A stretch of 12,443 nt of DNA from an uncultured Oscillospiraceae bacterium (lineage in GTDB: Bacteria; Bacillota; Clostridia; Oscillospirales; Oscillospiraceae), in assembly GCA_934565615.1 (NCBI GenBank), contig CAKTIH010000066.1, positions 1 through 12,443 of the forward strand. Direction: 5' to 3'. Below, piece by piece: positions 1 to 6,039 of the stretch. The notes beneath the pieces are model-generated. The model was not told the origin of the DNA. It saw only the letters and a program-made list of their open reading frames with translations, and did no database searches. How positions within the stretch are numbered: the first letter of the stretch is position 1; every line of letters starts with the position of its first letter. The position numbers and the translations under genes were made by a program.

Positions 1-95
1 TCCTTGAGCAGCGCACCCGCCGCGATGACGAGCGGCGCGCCCTCCGTATAGAGGTTCTCCGGCAGGGTATAAAGCCTTGTGTATCTTTCCGCCAT
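1..95 (-). CDS. Unknown protein, N-terminal 31 residues only (cut by window edge)
   Basis: Only the first 31 codons are inside the window; the gene continues leftwards beyond base 1. It starts at an ATG (93-95) preceded by an excellent SD (AAGGAGGG, about 101-109), which overlaps the stop codon of the gene at 107-349. The visible peptide begins MAERYTRLYTLPENLYTEGA and continues with a hydrophobic APLVIAAGALL stretch. I do not recognise a named family with certainty. The short gap and SD overlap indicate co-transcription with the small membrane protein upstream, from the promoter at 392-420. Function unknown. Confidence 0.7.
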   Translation of the reverse strand, partial: MAERYTRLYTLPENLYTEGAPLVIAAGALLK

Positions 96-106
96 AGTGT
101 CCCTCC

Positions 107-349
107 TTAAAGCTCGGGCAGCTCGTCATTGCTGACGACGCTCTGCCCCACGCTTCTGTCGGGCATGGCGGTGATCAGCAGATAGCCGACAAAGCCGAGA
201 AGGAACGATATCCAGAAATACTTACGCTCATGGTAGCCCTTGTCCTCGGCGATCCTGAAGAACTCCCCGGCGACGAACCAGGAGATCACGAGTGCTGCGA
301 TAACGGCAAGGATGATAATTATCGGGAGAAGCAGTCCGACTGTGTTCAT
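107..349 (-). CDS. Small two-TM membrane protein, function unknown
   Basis: An 80-aa protein with two clear hydrophobic segments (about residues 4-28 and 45-63). They are joined by a charged loop holding an AEDKGYHERKYF stretch, and a short polar tail ends in NDELPEL. The frame is open up to a TTG at 367, but the ATG at 347-349 is preferred: AAAGTGGGTG sits five bases before it (8 of 10 matches to the ideal SD), whereas the TTG has no SD. It probably sits in the cytoplasmic membrane. A near-consensus promoter lies 43 bases upstream and the next gene follows after 11 bases, so it leads a separate unit. Short two-TM proteins with an 'A..KGY..RKYFW....LG..GYLL..A.PD' pattern look familiar from Clostridia, but I know no function. 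Confidence 0.7.
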   Translation of the reverse strand: MNTVGLLLPIIIILAVIAALVISWFVAGEFFRIAEDKGYHERKYFWISFLLGFVGYLLITAMPDRSVGQSVVSNDELPEL

Positions 350-391
350 AGTCACACCCACTTTCAAAAAGGGTTACATAACATGTTAAAT

Positions 392-420
392 ATTATATCA
401 GCAGCGTAGTGAGAAATCAA
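392..420 (-). promoter_or_regulatory. Sigma-A type promoter for the 107-349 / 1-95 unit
   Basis: On the minus strand, TTGATT (415-420) and a perfect TATAAT (392-397) are separated by exactly 17 bases. Predicted transcription start is near 385, giving a leader of about 36 nt before the ATG at 349. It lies just beyond the terminator at 488-524, so this unit is independent of the dehydratase operon. Confidence 0.75.
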
Positions 421-487
421 TAATGACTTGTGAACAATGTCGAAAAAAGAGTTTTCAGACCGCCTGAGGCTCAGTTCAGACAGAGAT

Positions 488-524
488 AAAAGAGACACCG
501 TCCCATTGGAACGGTGTCTCTTTT
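488..524 (-). terminator. Rho-independent terminator of the dehydratase operon
   Basis: A perfect 14-bp inverted repeat (AAAAGAGACACCGT at 488-501, its complement at 511-524) surrounds a 9-nt loop. The stem has A/T runs at both ends, so read leftwards it ends in TTTTATCTCT. It lies 15 bases after the stop of the 61-aa gene. No plus-strand gene reads into it, so its working direction is minus. Confidence 0.85.
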
Positions 525-538
525 GAGTTAAATGTGAA

Positions 539-724
539 TCAGACAATCCTTCTGTCGCGGACCTGAGAATCGTAGTGCTTGTTGAGCAGGGGACGAACGA
601 CGTAATAGATGAGCTTGTTTTCGCCGTTGGTCATGTACAGACCGAAGGTGACGACGAAGAACACCAGAGCTATAACGACGAGCTTGCCCAGAAGCTTAAA
701 GAGGAACTTAAAGAATTTCTTCAT
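539..724 (-). CDS. 61-aa single-TM basic protein, last gene of the dehydratase operon
   Basis: A 61-residue protein with a lysine/phenylalanine-rich start (MKKFFKFLFKLLGKL), one hydrophobic helix (about residues 14-31) and a polar, arginine-rich tail (QVRDRRIV). The positive-inside rule is ambiguous because both ends are basic. The start ATG (722-724) follows an AAAGG/GCGGAAAG SD-like stretch and lies 18 bases after the stop of the 535-aa dehydratase subunit. The operon terminator follows 15 bases after its stop, so it is the third and last gene. I recognise no family. A membrane tether or an independent small membrane peptide are both possible. It is accepted as real because of its TM-protein composition and its snug fit between the gene and the terminator. 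Confidence 0.65.
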   Translation of the reverse strand: MKKFFKFLFKLLGKLVVIALVFFVVTFGLYMTNGENKLIYYVVRPLLNKHYDSQVRDRRIV

Positions 725-742
725 AAACGCTTTCCGCCTTTC

Positions 743-2350
743 TTAGTATGCCATTGAGTCGTCAAACTCTACGATGGTCGGGTCAAGCGGCTTCTCGTTG
801 AGAACAACGGACATATAGTTGTTGACGCAGTTTCTCATATCCTGACGGGACACGGTGCGGCAGTCCTCAAGGTCATGCTCGATGAAGATAAAGTGGAAGC
901 CGAGGTCGCGCGCCTGCTCCTCCATGAGAGCGTGGACGCCGAGCATACCCTTGCAGGCGATGTTGTCGTTGAAGAGGACCATATCGCAATCGAAGTTCTT
1001 TGCCCACTCCCAGATAGCGTTGACGTTCTCCCAGCCGCCGACGGCGTGGTGACGCATGGTGGCTTTTTCGGAGAAGAGAGCCAGATCCTTGATGGCCTGC
1101 TCGGGGTTCTCCGTGTCGATCATGTTGTGACCCATCGTGGAGTCCATGTTCAGGACGATGTTGATGCCCCAGCAGTTCTGCGTCCAGGTCGGGAAGTCGG
1201 TATAATAGACCGCGGAGGGTCCCCACAGGAAGGCGCGGTGGCGAGTTCTGCCGCCGAAGGGCTGGTACTTCTCCTCATACGCCTTGCGCATGATCTCGAT
1301 GACCTTGCGGTCGACCTTGTTGAAGTACGGGTCGGTGCCGTTGACGGAAGCCCAGGAGTACAGGCGGTAGAGCGTTTCGGCAATGCCGCAGAGGGCAGCG
1401 TAGGGGGTCTTGAAGTAATCCCACTTCTCAAGCTCGATAGTGTTCTGCTCGTTCATGAGCTTTGCGTACTTGAACAGCTCGTCCCAATCGTACTTTACGC
1501 CATATTCCTTCTCTATGAAAGCGATGGTATCCTTAAGGACCTGAGTGGAGTAGGGGTGTGCGCCCGGCTCGTTGTGGATCATAGCCAGCGTTACGGGGAA
1601 ATCCGGCAGGTTCACGCGGCGGCGCTGGATCATCGAGGTGCATTCGGAGGCGTTGCAGGGCATGTTGGTAGTGACGAAGGCCTTGCCGATTATCGGGAAA
1701 GCGTCGTCTATCGCAACGCCGGTCTCAGCCGCGCAGCGGGAGCAGACGTCAGCAGGCAGACCGAAGGACTCGGCAACGTCGATATAATACGGCTCGATAT
1801 GCTGGTCGACGTCGCATATAATGAACTCGGGCAGCGTCTGGAGCGGGAACGGGATAAGGCCCTTGAAGCCGGTCATGAACAGCGGAGGCAGGACTTCGTC
1901 AAAGGGGATGAAGTCATCGCTGCGCGGGCCGCCGCCGAGACGCTTGTCGTTTGCGAGCACAAGCGCGATGCGCTTTGTCAGGCTCTGGACGATAGCGTGC
2001 ATGTTCGCGTGGGCGGTGCGCAGCTCATAGCCGCGGAAGCCCTCGAACAGACGGTCGATAAACATAAATGTGCCGAGGTAAGAGCCCATCCAGCGGTACT
2101 CCCAGAAGCCCTTGAGGCAGGGGATAGGAGCGGAGGCGACCATCTGCACCATGCTCAGGAGATTGTTGAGCCACTGAGTGTAATCATAGAAGGTATCCTT
2201 CACGCCGCGCCATTCGCGCCATTTGGCAACGCCGGTCTTGTCATAGTAGCGGGAGCGCTGCCCGCCGACGCCGTGCTCGGCCTGCCAGATCGGGTCGAAG
2301 CGCTCAAGCTTTTTATCAATAGCGGCTATAAGCTTATCTGTTGCTTTCAT
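743..2350 (-). CDS. 2-hydroxyacyl-CoA dehydratase / benzoyl-CoA reductase family subunit, large (535 aa)
   Basis: Member of the HgdA/HgdB-BcrB/BcrC family, whose two subunits form component D: a [4Fe-4S] enzyme receiving an ATP-activated electron to dehydrate (R)-2-hydroxyacyl-CoA or reduce an aryl-CoA ring. Candidate cluster cysteines are C203/C206 (CSRC), C237 (PCNASEC) and C466 (NIACKG). The tail is typical: NIACKG...ALMEEQARDLG...FIEHDLEDCRTV and a closing M..VV helix. At 535 aa it is longer than the usual 380-480 aa subunit. The extra length includes an aromatic N-terminal region (residues 20-100: WREW, FYDYTQW, EYRWMGSY). The ATG at 2350 follows GGGAGG (2361-2366), located inside the end of the upstream subunit gene, 3 bases away, implying coupled synthesis of a heterodimer. 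Substrate cannot be read from the sequence. The ASKHA-fold activator ATPase (HgdC type) is not in the window. Confidence 0.85.
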   Translation of the reverse strand: MKATDKLIAAIDKKLERFDPIWQAEHGVGGQRSRYYDKTGVAKWREWRGVKDTFYDYTQWLNNLLSMVQMVASAPIPCLKGFWEYRWMGSYLGTFMFIDRLFEGFRGYELRTAHANMHAIVQSLTKRIALVLANDKRLGGGPRSDDFIPFDEVLPPLFMTGFKGLIPFPLQTLPEFIICDVDQHIEPYYIDVAESFGLPADVCSRCAAETGVAIDDAFPIIGKAFVTTNMPCNASECTSMIQRRRVNLPDFPVTLAMIHNEPGAHPYSTQVLKDTIAFIEKEYGVKYDWDELFKYAKLMNEQNTIELEKWDYFKTPYAALCGIAETLYRLYSWASVNGTDPYFNKVDRKVIEIMRKAYEEKYQPFGGRTRHRAFLWGPSAVYYTDFPTWTQNCWGINIVLNMDSTMGHNMIDTENPEQAIKDLALFSEKATMRHHAVGGWENVNAIWEWAKNFDCDMVLFNDNIACKGMLGVHALMEEQARDLGFHFIFIEHDLEDCRTVSRQDMRNCVNNYMSVVLNEKPLDPTIVEFDDSMAY

Positions 2351-2353
2351 ATT

Positions 2354-3541
2354 TCACTTGCCTCCCTGTATCTGCTTGATTTCCAGAGACTCAATAAAGG
2401 CTTGGAAGCGGGTGCGGAGCTGGCCGACTGCGCCGAGAGCGTATTCCTTCTCGATGGTGCAGGTGGGAATGCCGAGCTCGTTTGTGAAAATGTGGTGCGC
2501 GAGAACCTTTTCGTAGCTCCAGAACTCGCAGAACTTCATGTTCTCATAGATGATGCCGTCGGCATGGAACTCATCGACAAGGCGCTTGACCTCGCTGTGG
2601 CGCTGGTCTATCTTCTCGCCGTCCATGAAGCGGGCGCACTGGTTCCAGAACAGATAGTGGCGGCAGATAGCGTCGAATGCGCTCTCGCCGTCGTGTATCT
2701 CGATCTGCTCACGGCCGGGGAAGGAGCCGAAGCAGTAACGGTCGGCAACGACCATCGCGCCGCAGCTCTCGACGAGCTTGGTGAATTCCGGATCGTCTAT
2801 CTCGGAGCCGACGAGCACGACCTTTGCGCGGTACGGGAACTTAGGTTCCGGCTCGCGCTTCTTGAGCTCTTCGAGCGTCTCCTCAAGATAGGGCTTGATG
2901 AGATAGTGCGGGCAGACCTGGCTGACAAGCTCGATAACATGGAACTCATAGCCGGTGATGTTGGGGTTTTCCGCCTTGCGGAAATTGCCGATCTCGGTGA
3001 TGATGCGGCTTATCTCGTTATGATCCTCGATGGCCTTGCGCATGGCCTCCTCGGAGGTATCGATGCCGTATTCATCGTGCAGCTTGTCGACGACCTTGAG
3101 CTTGAGCTGTGCCTTATAGTAGTCAAGGTTCGTCTTGTCGCCCTTCATGGGCGGGTCGATCTGGGTGACGAAGAACCTGTCGTTCTTCACGGGGTTAATG
3201 AGGAAGAAGTGCTCCTCCATACGCTCCATCGTGGCGCAGCACTCCGCGCCGAACAGTGCGTTGAGGTAGTTGTAGCCGCCTTCGATGGCGCGCTCGAGAA
3301 TGGAGCGGGCGTAGGGGCAGGTGCGGTTGGTCATGTAATAGCTGGCGACATCGGTGGATGTGCAGCGCGGCGCTCTCAGTCTGGATGAGAAGCAGCCGGG
3401 AAGGTTAAGCAGGACCTCGGGTATGTAGTAGCAATTGTAGCCCAGAGCATACTTGCCTTCGTTCACTGCCTGAGTGACAAGCTCATTTTGAGCATCCTGA
3501 AGCAGGTTCTCAAAATAAATAAGATGCTTAAGATCTTTCAA
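2354..3541 (-). CDS. 2-hydroxyacyl-CoA dehydratase / benzoyl-CoA reductase family subunit, small (395 aa, TTG start)
   Basis: First gene of the operon and partner of the 535-aa subunit. Family hallmarks, numbered from the TTG: TCPYARS with C75, followed by the classic ILERAIEGGYNYL; AECCATMERM with C101/C102; CGAMVVADRYCFGS with C270; MKFCEFWSYE with C338; and IPTCTIEKEY...GQLRTRFQAFIE at the C-terminus. Its length fits the HgdB/BcrC-type subunit. The open frame extends to a GTG at 3550, but that codon is inside the SD (AAAGAGGTG). A TTG at 3539-3541 stands 6 bases after this SD and gives MKDLKHLIYFENLL, so I prefer TTG. Expected role: half of a cytoplasmic, oxygen-sensitive heterodimer in amino-acid or organic-acid fermentation. 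The substrate is unknown, and a benzoyl-CoA reductase-like or other activated-reduction role is not excluded. Confidence 0.88.
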   Translation of the reverse strand: MKDLKHLIYFENLLQDAQNELVTQAVNEGKYALGYNCYYIPEVLLNLPGCFSSRLRAPRCTSTDVASYYMTNRTCPYARSILERAIEGGYNYLNALFGAECCATMERMEEHFFLINPVKNDRFFVTQIDPPMKGDKTNLDYYKAQLKLKVVDKLHDEYGIDTSEEAMRKAIEDHNEISRIITEIGNFRKAENPNITGYEFHVIELVSQVCPHYLIKPYLEETLEELKKREPEPKFPYRAKVVLVGSEIDDPEFTKLVESCGAMVVADRYCFGSFPGREQIEIHDGESAFDAICRHYLFWNQCARFMDGEKIDQRHSEVKRLVDEFHADGIIYENMKFCEFWSYEKVLAHHIFTNELGIPTCTIEKEYALGAVGQLRTRFQAFIESLEIKQIQGGK

Positions 3542-3584
3542 GCAATACACCTCTTTTGAAATTTTTCCGTTTTCCGCACAGCGG

Positions 3585-3615
3585 GCGCGCCGCAGCGCAT
3601 CGCGGACACGCGCGC
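3585..3615 (-). promoter_or_regulatory. GC-rich hairpin at the 5' end of the dehydratase mRNA leader
   Basis: The stretch is nearly all G/C. 3585-3589 (GCGCG) pairs with 3611-3615, and 3590-3593 (CCGC) pairs with 3602-3605, with a 5-base bulge and an 8-base loop. It would begin about five bases after the predicted transcription start. It may protect the 5' end or be regulatory; it does not match a riboswitch class I know. The pairing is visible in the sequence; the function is a guess. Confidence 0.4.
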
Positions 3616-3626
3616 TTTATGATAAA

Positions 3627-3655
3627 AGTTTAGCACATCGACACTCGATAGTCAA
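3627..3655 (-). promoter_or_regulatory. Sigma-A type promoter of the dehydratase operon
   Basis: On the minus strand, TTGACT (3650-3655), a 17-base spacer and TAAACT (3627-3632) with an extended -10 TG one base before it (TGC TAAACT). Predicted start is near 3620, giving a leader of about 79 nt before the TTG start, including the GC-rich hairpin. Confidence 0.7.
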
Positions 3656-3900
3656 GGAAATCGCTGAGAACTCTCGATATTTTCAACCTTTTTTCACTAT
3701 GCCGCAGACGTGTTTTGACACGCAATGCACTTTTGTATAGCCGTGTTTTTCAGCATGCACGGCAGAAAATTTACCGGCGATTCACATATCGCTCTTGCGC
3801 ACAGCGAAGAAAAATGTTAATCTGTTCTCAGGGGAAGCCGACCACGGCGCCGGTTTCCGTTTCCGAAATCAAAACATAATTTACAGGGAGAGTGGTTATT
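3656..3900. other. Divergent intergenic region, with weak plus-strand promoter candidates
   Basis: No credible gene lies between the dehydratase promoter and the P-loop gene. Two weak plus-strand promoter candidates are visible. TTGCGC (3795-3800), 17 bases, TAATCT (3818-3823) has an extended -10 TG and is the better one. TTGACA (3715-3720) has only TATAGC (3736-3741) at a poor 15-base spacing. A 6-bp inverted repeat (GCCGTG/CACGGC, from 3740) lies between them. The 61-aa reading frame at 3795-3980 has no SD and runs into the P-loop gene in another frame, so it is not called. Confidence 0.4.
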
Positions 3901-4314
3901 ATGGTCAAACTGATTATAGGCCTGAAGGGATCCGGCAAGACGAAAGCTCTGGTGGGTCTGGTATGCAAAGCGGTCAGTGAAGATACCGGCGACGTTATCT
4001 GCATCGAGAAGGACCGCAAGCTCACTTATGACATTCCTTACAAGGCGCGTCTTATTGACGCCGGCAGCTACGATATCGGCAGCTATGAGTTCCTCAGGGG
4101 CTTCATTTCCGGCATACACGCAGGCAACTATGACATTACCCACTTCTTCATTGATAATTTCTTCAAGCTCGTGGATGATAAGTCCGAGGGCTCTCTGGTC
4201 GGCTTCATCCAGTGGCTGGCGGACTACTCCGATAAGGAGAACATCGAGTTCGTCATCAGCATTTCGATGGATCCCGAGACCGCGCCCGACGAACTGAAGC
4301 AGTACATGATATAA
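3901..4314 (+). CDS. Small P-loop NTPase-like protein (137 aa), function unknown
   Basis: A complete Walker A motif sits at the N-terminus: G7-LKGSG-K13-T14 (GLKGSGKTK), after the hydrophobic strand VKLII. A plausible Walker B is THFFIDNFF with D85 following a beta-strand-like run. A third strand, EFVISISMD, is near the C-terminus. This is a minimal RecA/AAA-like alpha/beta core with no extra domain. The frame opens at a GTG (3892), but the SD GGGAG (3886-3890) would sit against it; ATG 3901 is 10 bases downstream and is preferred. It is transcribed divergently from the dehydratase operon and closed by its own hairpin. It is not the dehydratase activator, which has an actin/hexokinase-like fold, not a P-loop. 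The substrate or partner is unknown. Nucleotide binding is well supported; hydrolysis is inferred. Confidence 0.75.
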   Translation: MVKLIIGLKGSGKTKALVGLVCKAVSEDTGDVICIEKDRKLTYDIPYKARLIDAGSYDIGSYEFLRGFISGIHAGNYDITHFFIDNFFKLVDDKSEGSLVGFIQWLADYSDKENIEFVISISMDPETAPDELKQYMI

Positions 4315-4366
4315 ATAACAGCAGGCTCGAACAGGCTCGCCCTAATGCGGCGGGTCTGTTGTTATT
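4314..4366 (+). terminator. Long imperfect hairpin after the P-loop gene, probable terminator
   Basis: AATAACAGCAGGCTCG (4314-4329) pairs over 16 positions, with several G-U pairs, to 4351-4366, enclosing a 21-nt loop. It starts on the last base of the stop codon. The 3' side ends TGTTGTTATT, not a clean T run, so efficiency is uncertain. A short direct repeat (CAGGCTCG at 4322-4329 and 4332-4339) lies in the left arm and loop. Confidence 0.5.
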
Positions 4367-4378
4367 AAACCAAAACTA

Positions 4379-4425
4379 TTGCGAAACGGCGGAAAATGGA
4401 TTATACTGTTAATCTGTATTATAAT
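4379..4425 (+). promoter_or_regulatory. Promoter region of the glycosylation cassette
   Basis: TTGCGA (4379-4384), 17 bases, TATACT (4402-4407) forms a good sigma-A promoter. A perfect TATAAT (4420-4425) lies 12 bases downstream with only a weak -35 (TGGATT, 4397-4402). Either or both may be used. The gene starts at 4449 after GGAG (4438-4441). Confidence 0.55.
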
Positions 4426-4448
4426 GTACTATACTCAGGAGAGTTCAG

Positions 4449-6029
4449 ATGAAAGAAAAATTCCGCCGCTGTTGGGCGCTGGTGCTCGTTTTTGTGATCG
4501 TCACGGGCGTGTGCTTTCTGTTCGCCGGGCGCAAATCCGGCATGTTCATTGACGAGATATATGCCTACGGCCTGTCGAACAGCCACTATGCCCCGTTTCT
4601 GTCGGACATAAAGGACGGGGAGATGGTCGGCAAGACCTTCACCCGGCAGGAGCTTTTTGACTACGTCGCCGTGACGGACGGGGAGCGCTTTGACTTTGGC
4701 TCCGTCTATTATAACCAGGTGCATGACGTTCACCCTCCGCTGCACTACTGGCTCCTGAACGCTGTCTGCTCCCTGTTCCCGAACACCTTCACCAAGTGGA
4801 CGGGGCTTGCGCTCAACTATGTGCTGTATATGCTCACGATGTTTGTGCTGTATAAGACCGTGCGCAAGCTTGGCTACAGCGCCAATAACGGCACTGCCGC
4901 GGCTGTGCTCTACGGGCTGAGCGTGATAGGCATGTCGACCTTTGTGATGATCCGCATGTACATGCTCCTGACGCTCCTTACAGTCGTGCTGATGTATCTG
5001 ATCGCCTGCCTGATGCAGGAGTTTAAGCCCAAATATTGCATCCTGACCGGCCTTGTGCTGCTGGCGGGGCTCATAACGCAGTATTATTTCGTGTTCTACG
5101 CCTTCTTCCTCTGCGCGGCGTATGTGATATACGCGCTTGTGAAGAAGGAATACAAGGCGCTGGCGTGGTTCGTTCCCTGCGCGCTCGTCGGAGCGCTGAG
5201 CCTGCTGCTCGTGTTCCCGGCAAGTCTCGACCATCTGTTTGCCGACAAGCTTGTCTCCGGCGGGAACGCGATGGAAAACCTGCTCAACTTTGCGCAGTAC
5301 CCCGTAAGGCTCAAGACCTTCACCCGCTTTATAACGCACGGGCTCAAGGCGGCGATAACTATTGCGCTGCTGGCAGTCATCGTGCTCCTCGTATATTTCA
5401 AGAAGTTCAAGGCGGCGGCAAAGGCCAAGGCGTTCGACCTGCGCGCGCTGGTGCTCATAGTCCCGGCGTTTATCGTGTTTGTGATTGTCGCGCTCATTTC
5501 CCCGGTGGACGAGCCGAGGTATATCTATAACCTCATCCCGGCCTTTGTGCTGGCCGCGTGCCTGCTGCTGTATCTGCTGGAGCAGACCCTCGGCAGCTTT
5601 GAGCGCGAGGAGCTTATAAAGTCGGCGGCGCTCCTCGGCATTATAGCGCTGGCACTCTGGCAGGCGCGCTGCGCCCCGCCGGATTACCTTTACCCGGAGT
5701 ATGCGGAGTATGACGCGATAGTCGCGGAACATTCGGACGATAAGTGCGTCTACTTCTCGGACAACATGTTTGAGGCCATCACGCAGGATCTGCTTCAGCT
5801 CATGGCCTTTGACGATTTCTATGTGAGCGACGATACCGATCTCACCGGAGCGCTCGACTATGTCGGCGGCGCGGACGAGTTCGTTGCCTACGTGGACATA
5901 AGCGTGTTCTGGTCAAGCGGCTACGACCCCGATAAAATTATCTCCGCGCTCGCGGACGCCTCCGATTATGACAAGGCGGAGCTGCTGTACCAGAACGGTC
6001 TGAGCGCGACATATCTGATTTCCAAGTGA
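4449..6029 (+). CDS. GT-C fold membrane glycosyltransferase (GT39/PMT-like), 526 aa
   Basis: A polytopic membrane protein with about 11-12 hydrophobic segments. TM1 (about 9-27) is followed by a large extracytoplasmic loop carrying the acidic pair D35-E36 (MFIDEIYAYG) and H92-DVHPPLHYW-W101. An acidic pair after TM1 and an 'HPPL(H/Y)Y' loop are the marks of the PMT/ArnT/GT-C superfamily, which uses polyprenyl-phosphate sugars outside the membrane. Residues from about 410 form a soluble, acidic C-terminal domain (DDKCVYFSDN, SDDTDLTGALDYVGG). It is the first gene of a three-gene unit with a GtrB-like synthase and a GtrA flippase. It should therefore be the transferase that moves the sugar from the lipid carrier to a surface acceptor (teichoic acid, polysaccharide or protein). 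The sugar and acceptor cannot be read. The ATG follows GGAG. Confidence 0.8.
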   Translation: MKEKFRRCWALVLVFVIVTGVCFLFAGRKSGMFIDEIYAYGLSNSHYAPFLSDIKDGEMVGKTFTRQELFDYVAVTDGERFDFGSVYYNQVHDVHPPLHYWLLNAVCSLFPNTFTKWTGLALNYVLYMLTMFVLYKTVRKLGYSANNGTAAAVLYGLSVIGMSTFVMIRMYMLLTLLTVVLMYLIACLMQEFKPKYCILTGLVLLAGLITQYYFVFYAFFLCAAYVIYALVKKEYKALAWFVPCALVGALSLLLVFPASLDHLFADKLVSGGNAMENLLNFAQYPVRLKTFTRFITHGLKAAITIALLAVIVLLVYFKKFKAAAKAKAFDLRALVLIVPAFIVFVIVALISPVDEPRYIYNLIPAFVLAACLLLYLLEQTLGSFEREELIKSAALLGIIALALWQARCAPPDYLYPEYAEYDAIVAEHSDDKCVYFSDNMFEAITQDLLQLMAFDDFYVSDDTDLTGALDYVGGADEFVAYVDISVFWSSGYDPDKIISALADASDYDKAELLYQNGLSATYLISK

Positions 6030-6039
6030 GGTGCGAAAA

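Noticed and set aside
364..546. 60-codon minus-strand frame in the gap left of the 61-aa gene
   Set aside because: It contains the terminator hairpin and the promoter of the next unit, and has no SD.
875..3388. 837-codon open frame on the plus strand
   Set aside because: It is the exact antisense of both dehydratase genes and runs across their junction. High GC3 leaves the opposite frame free of stops; the translation is low-complexity A/V/L/D/E with no domain and no SD.
3715..3741. Consensus TTGACA as the main promoter of the P-loop gene
   Set aside because: The only -10-like element (TATAGC) is 15 bases away, a poor spacing, and would leave a leader of about 150 nt. The 3795-3823 candidate is closer and better spaced.
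3901..4314. P-loop protein as the missing dehydratase activator
   Set aside because: HgdC/HadI activators have an ASKHA (actin/hexokinase-like) fold with a [4Fe-4S] cluster and are about 260 aa. This protein has a Walker P-loop and no CxxC-type cluster site.
4419..5732. 437-codon minus-strand open frame opposite the GT-C gene
   Set aside because: The translation is H/R/E/Q-rich, typical of antisense to a membrane protein in GC-rich DNA. It has no SD and covers the promoter of the real gene.
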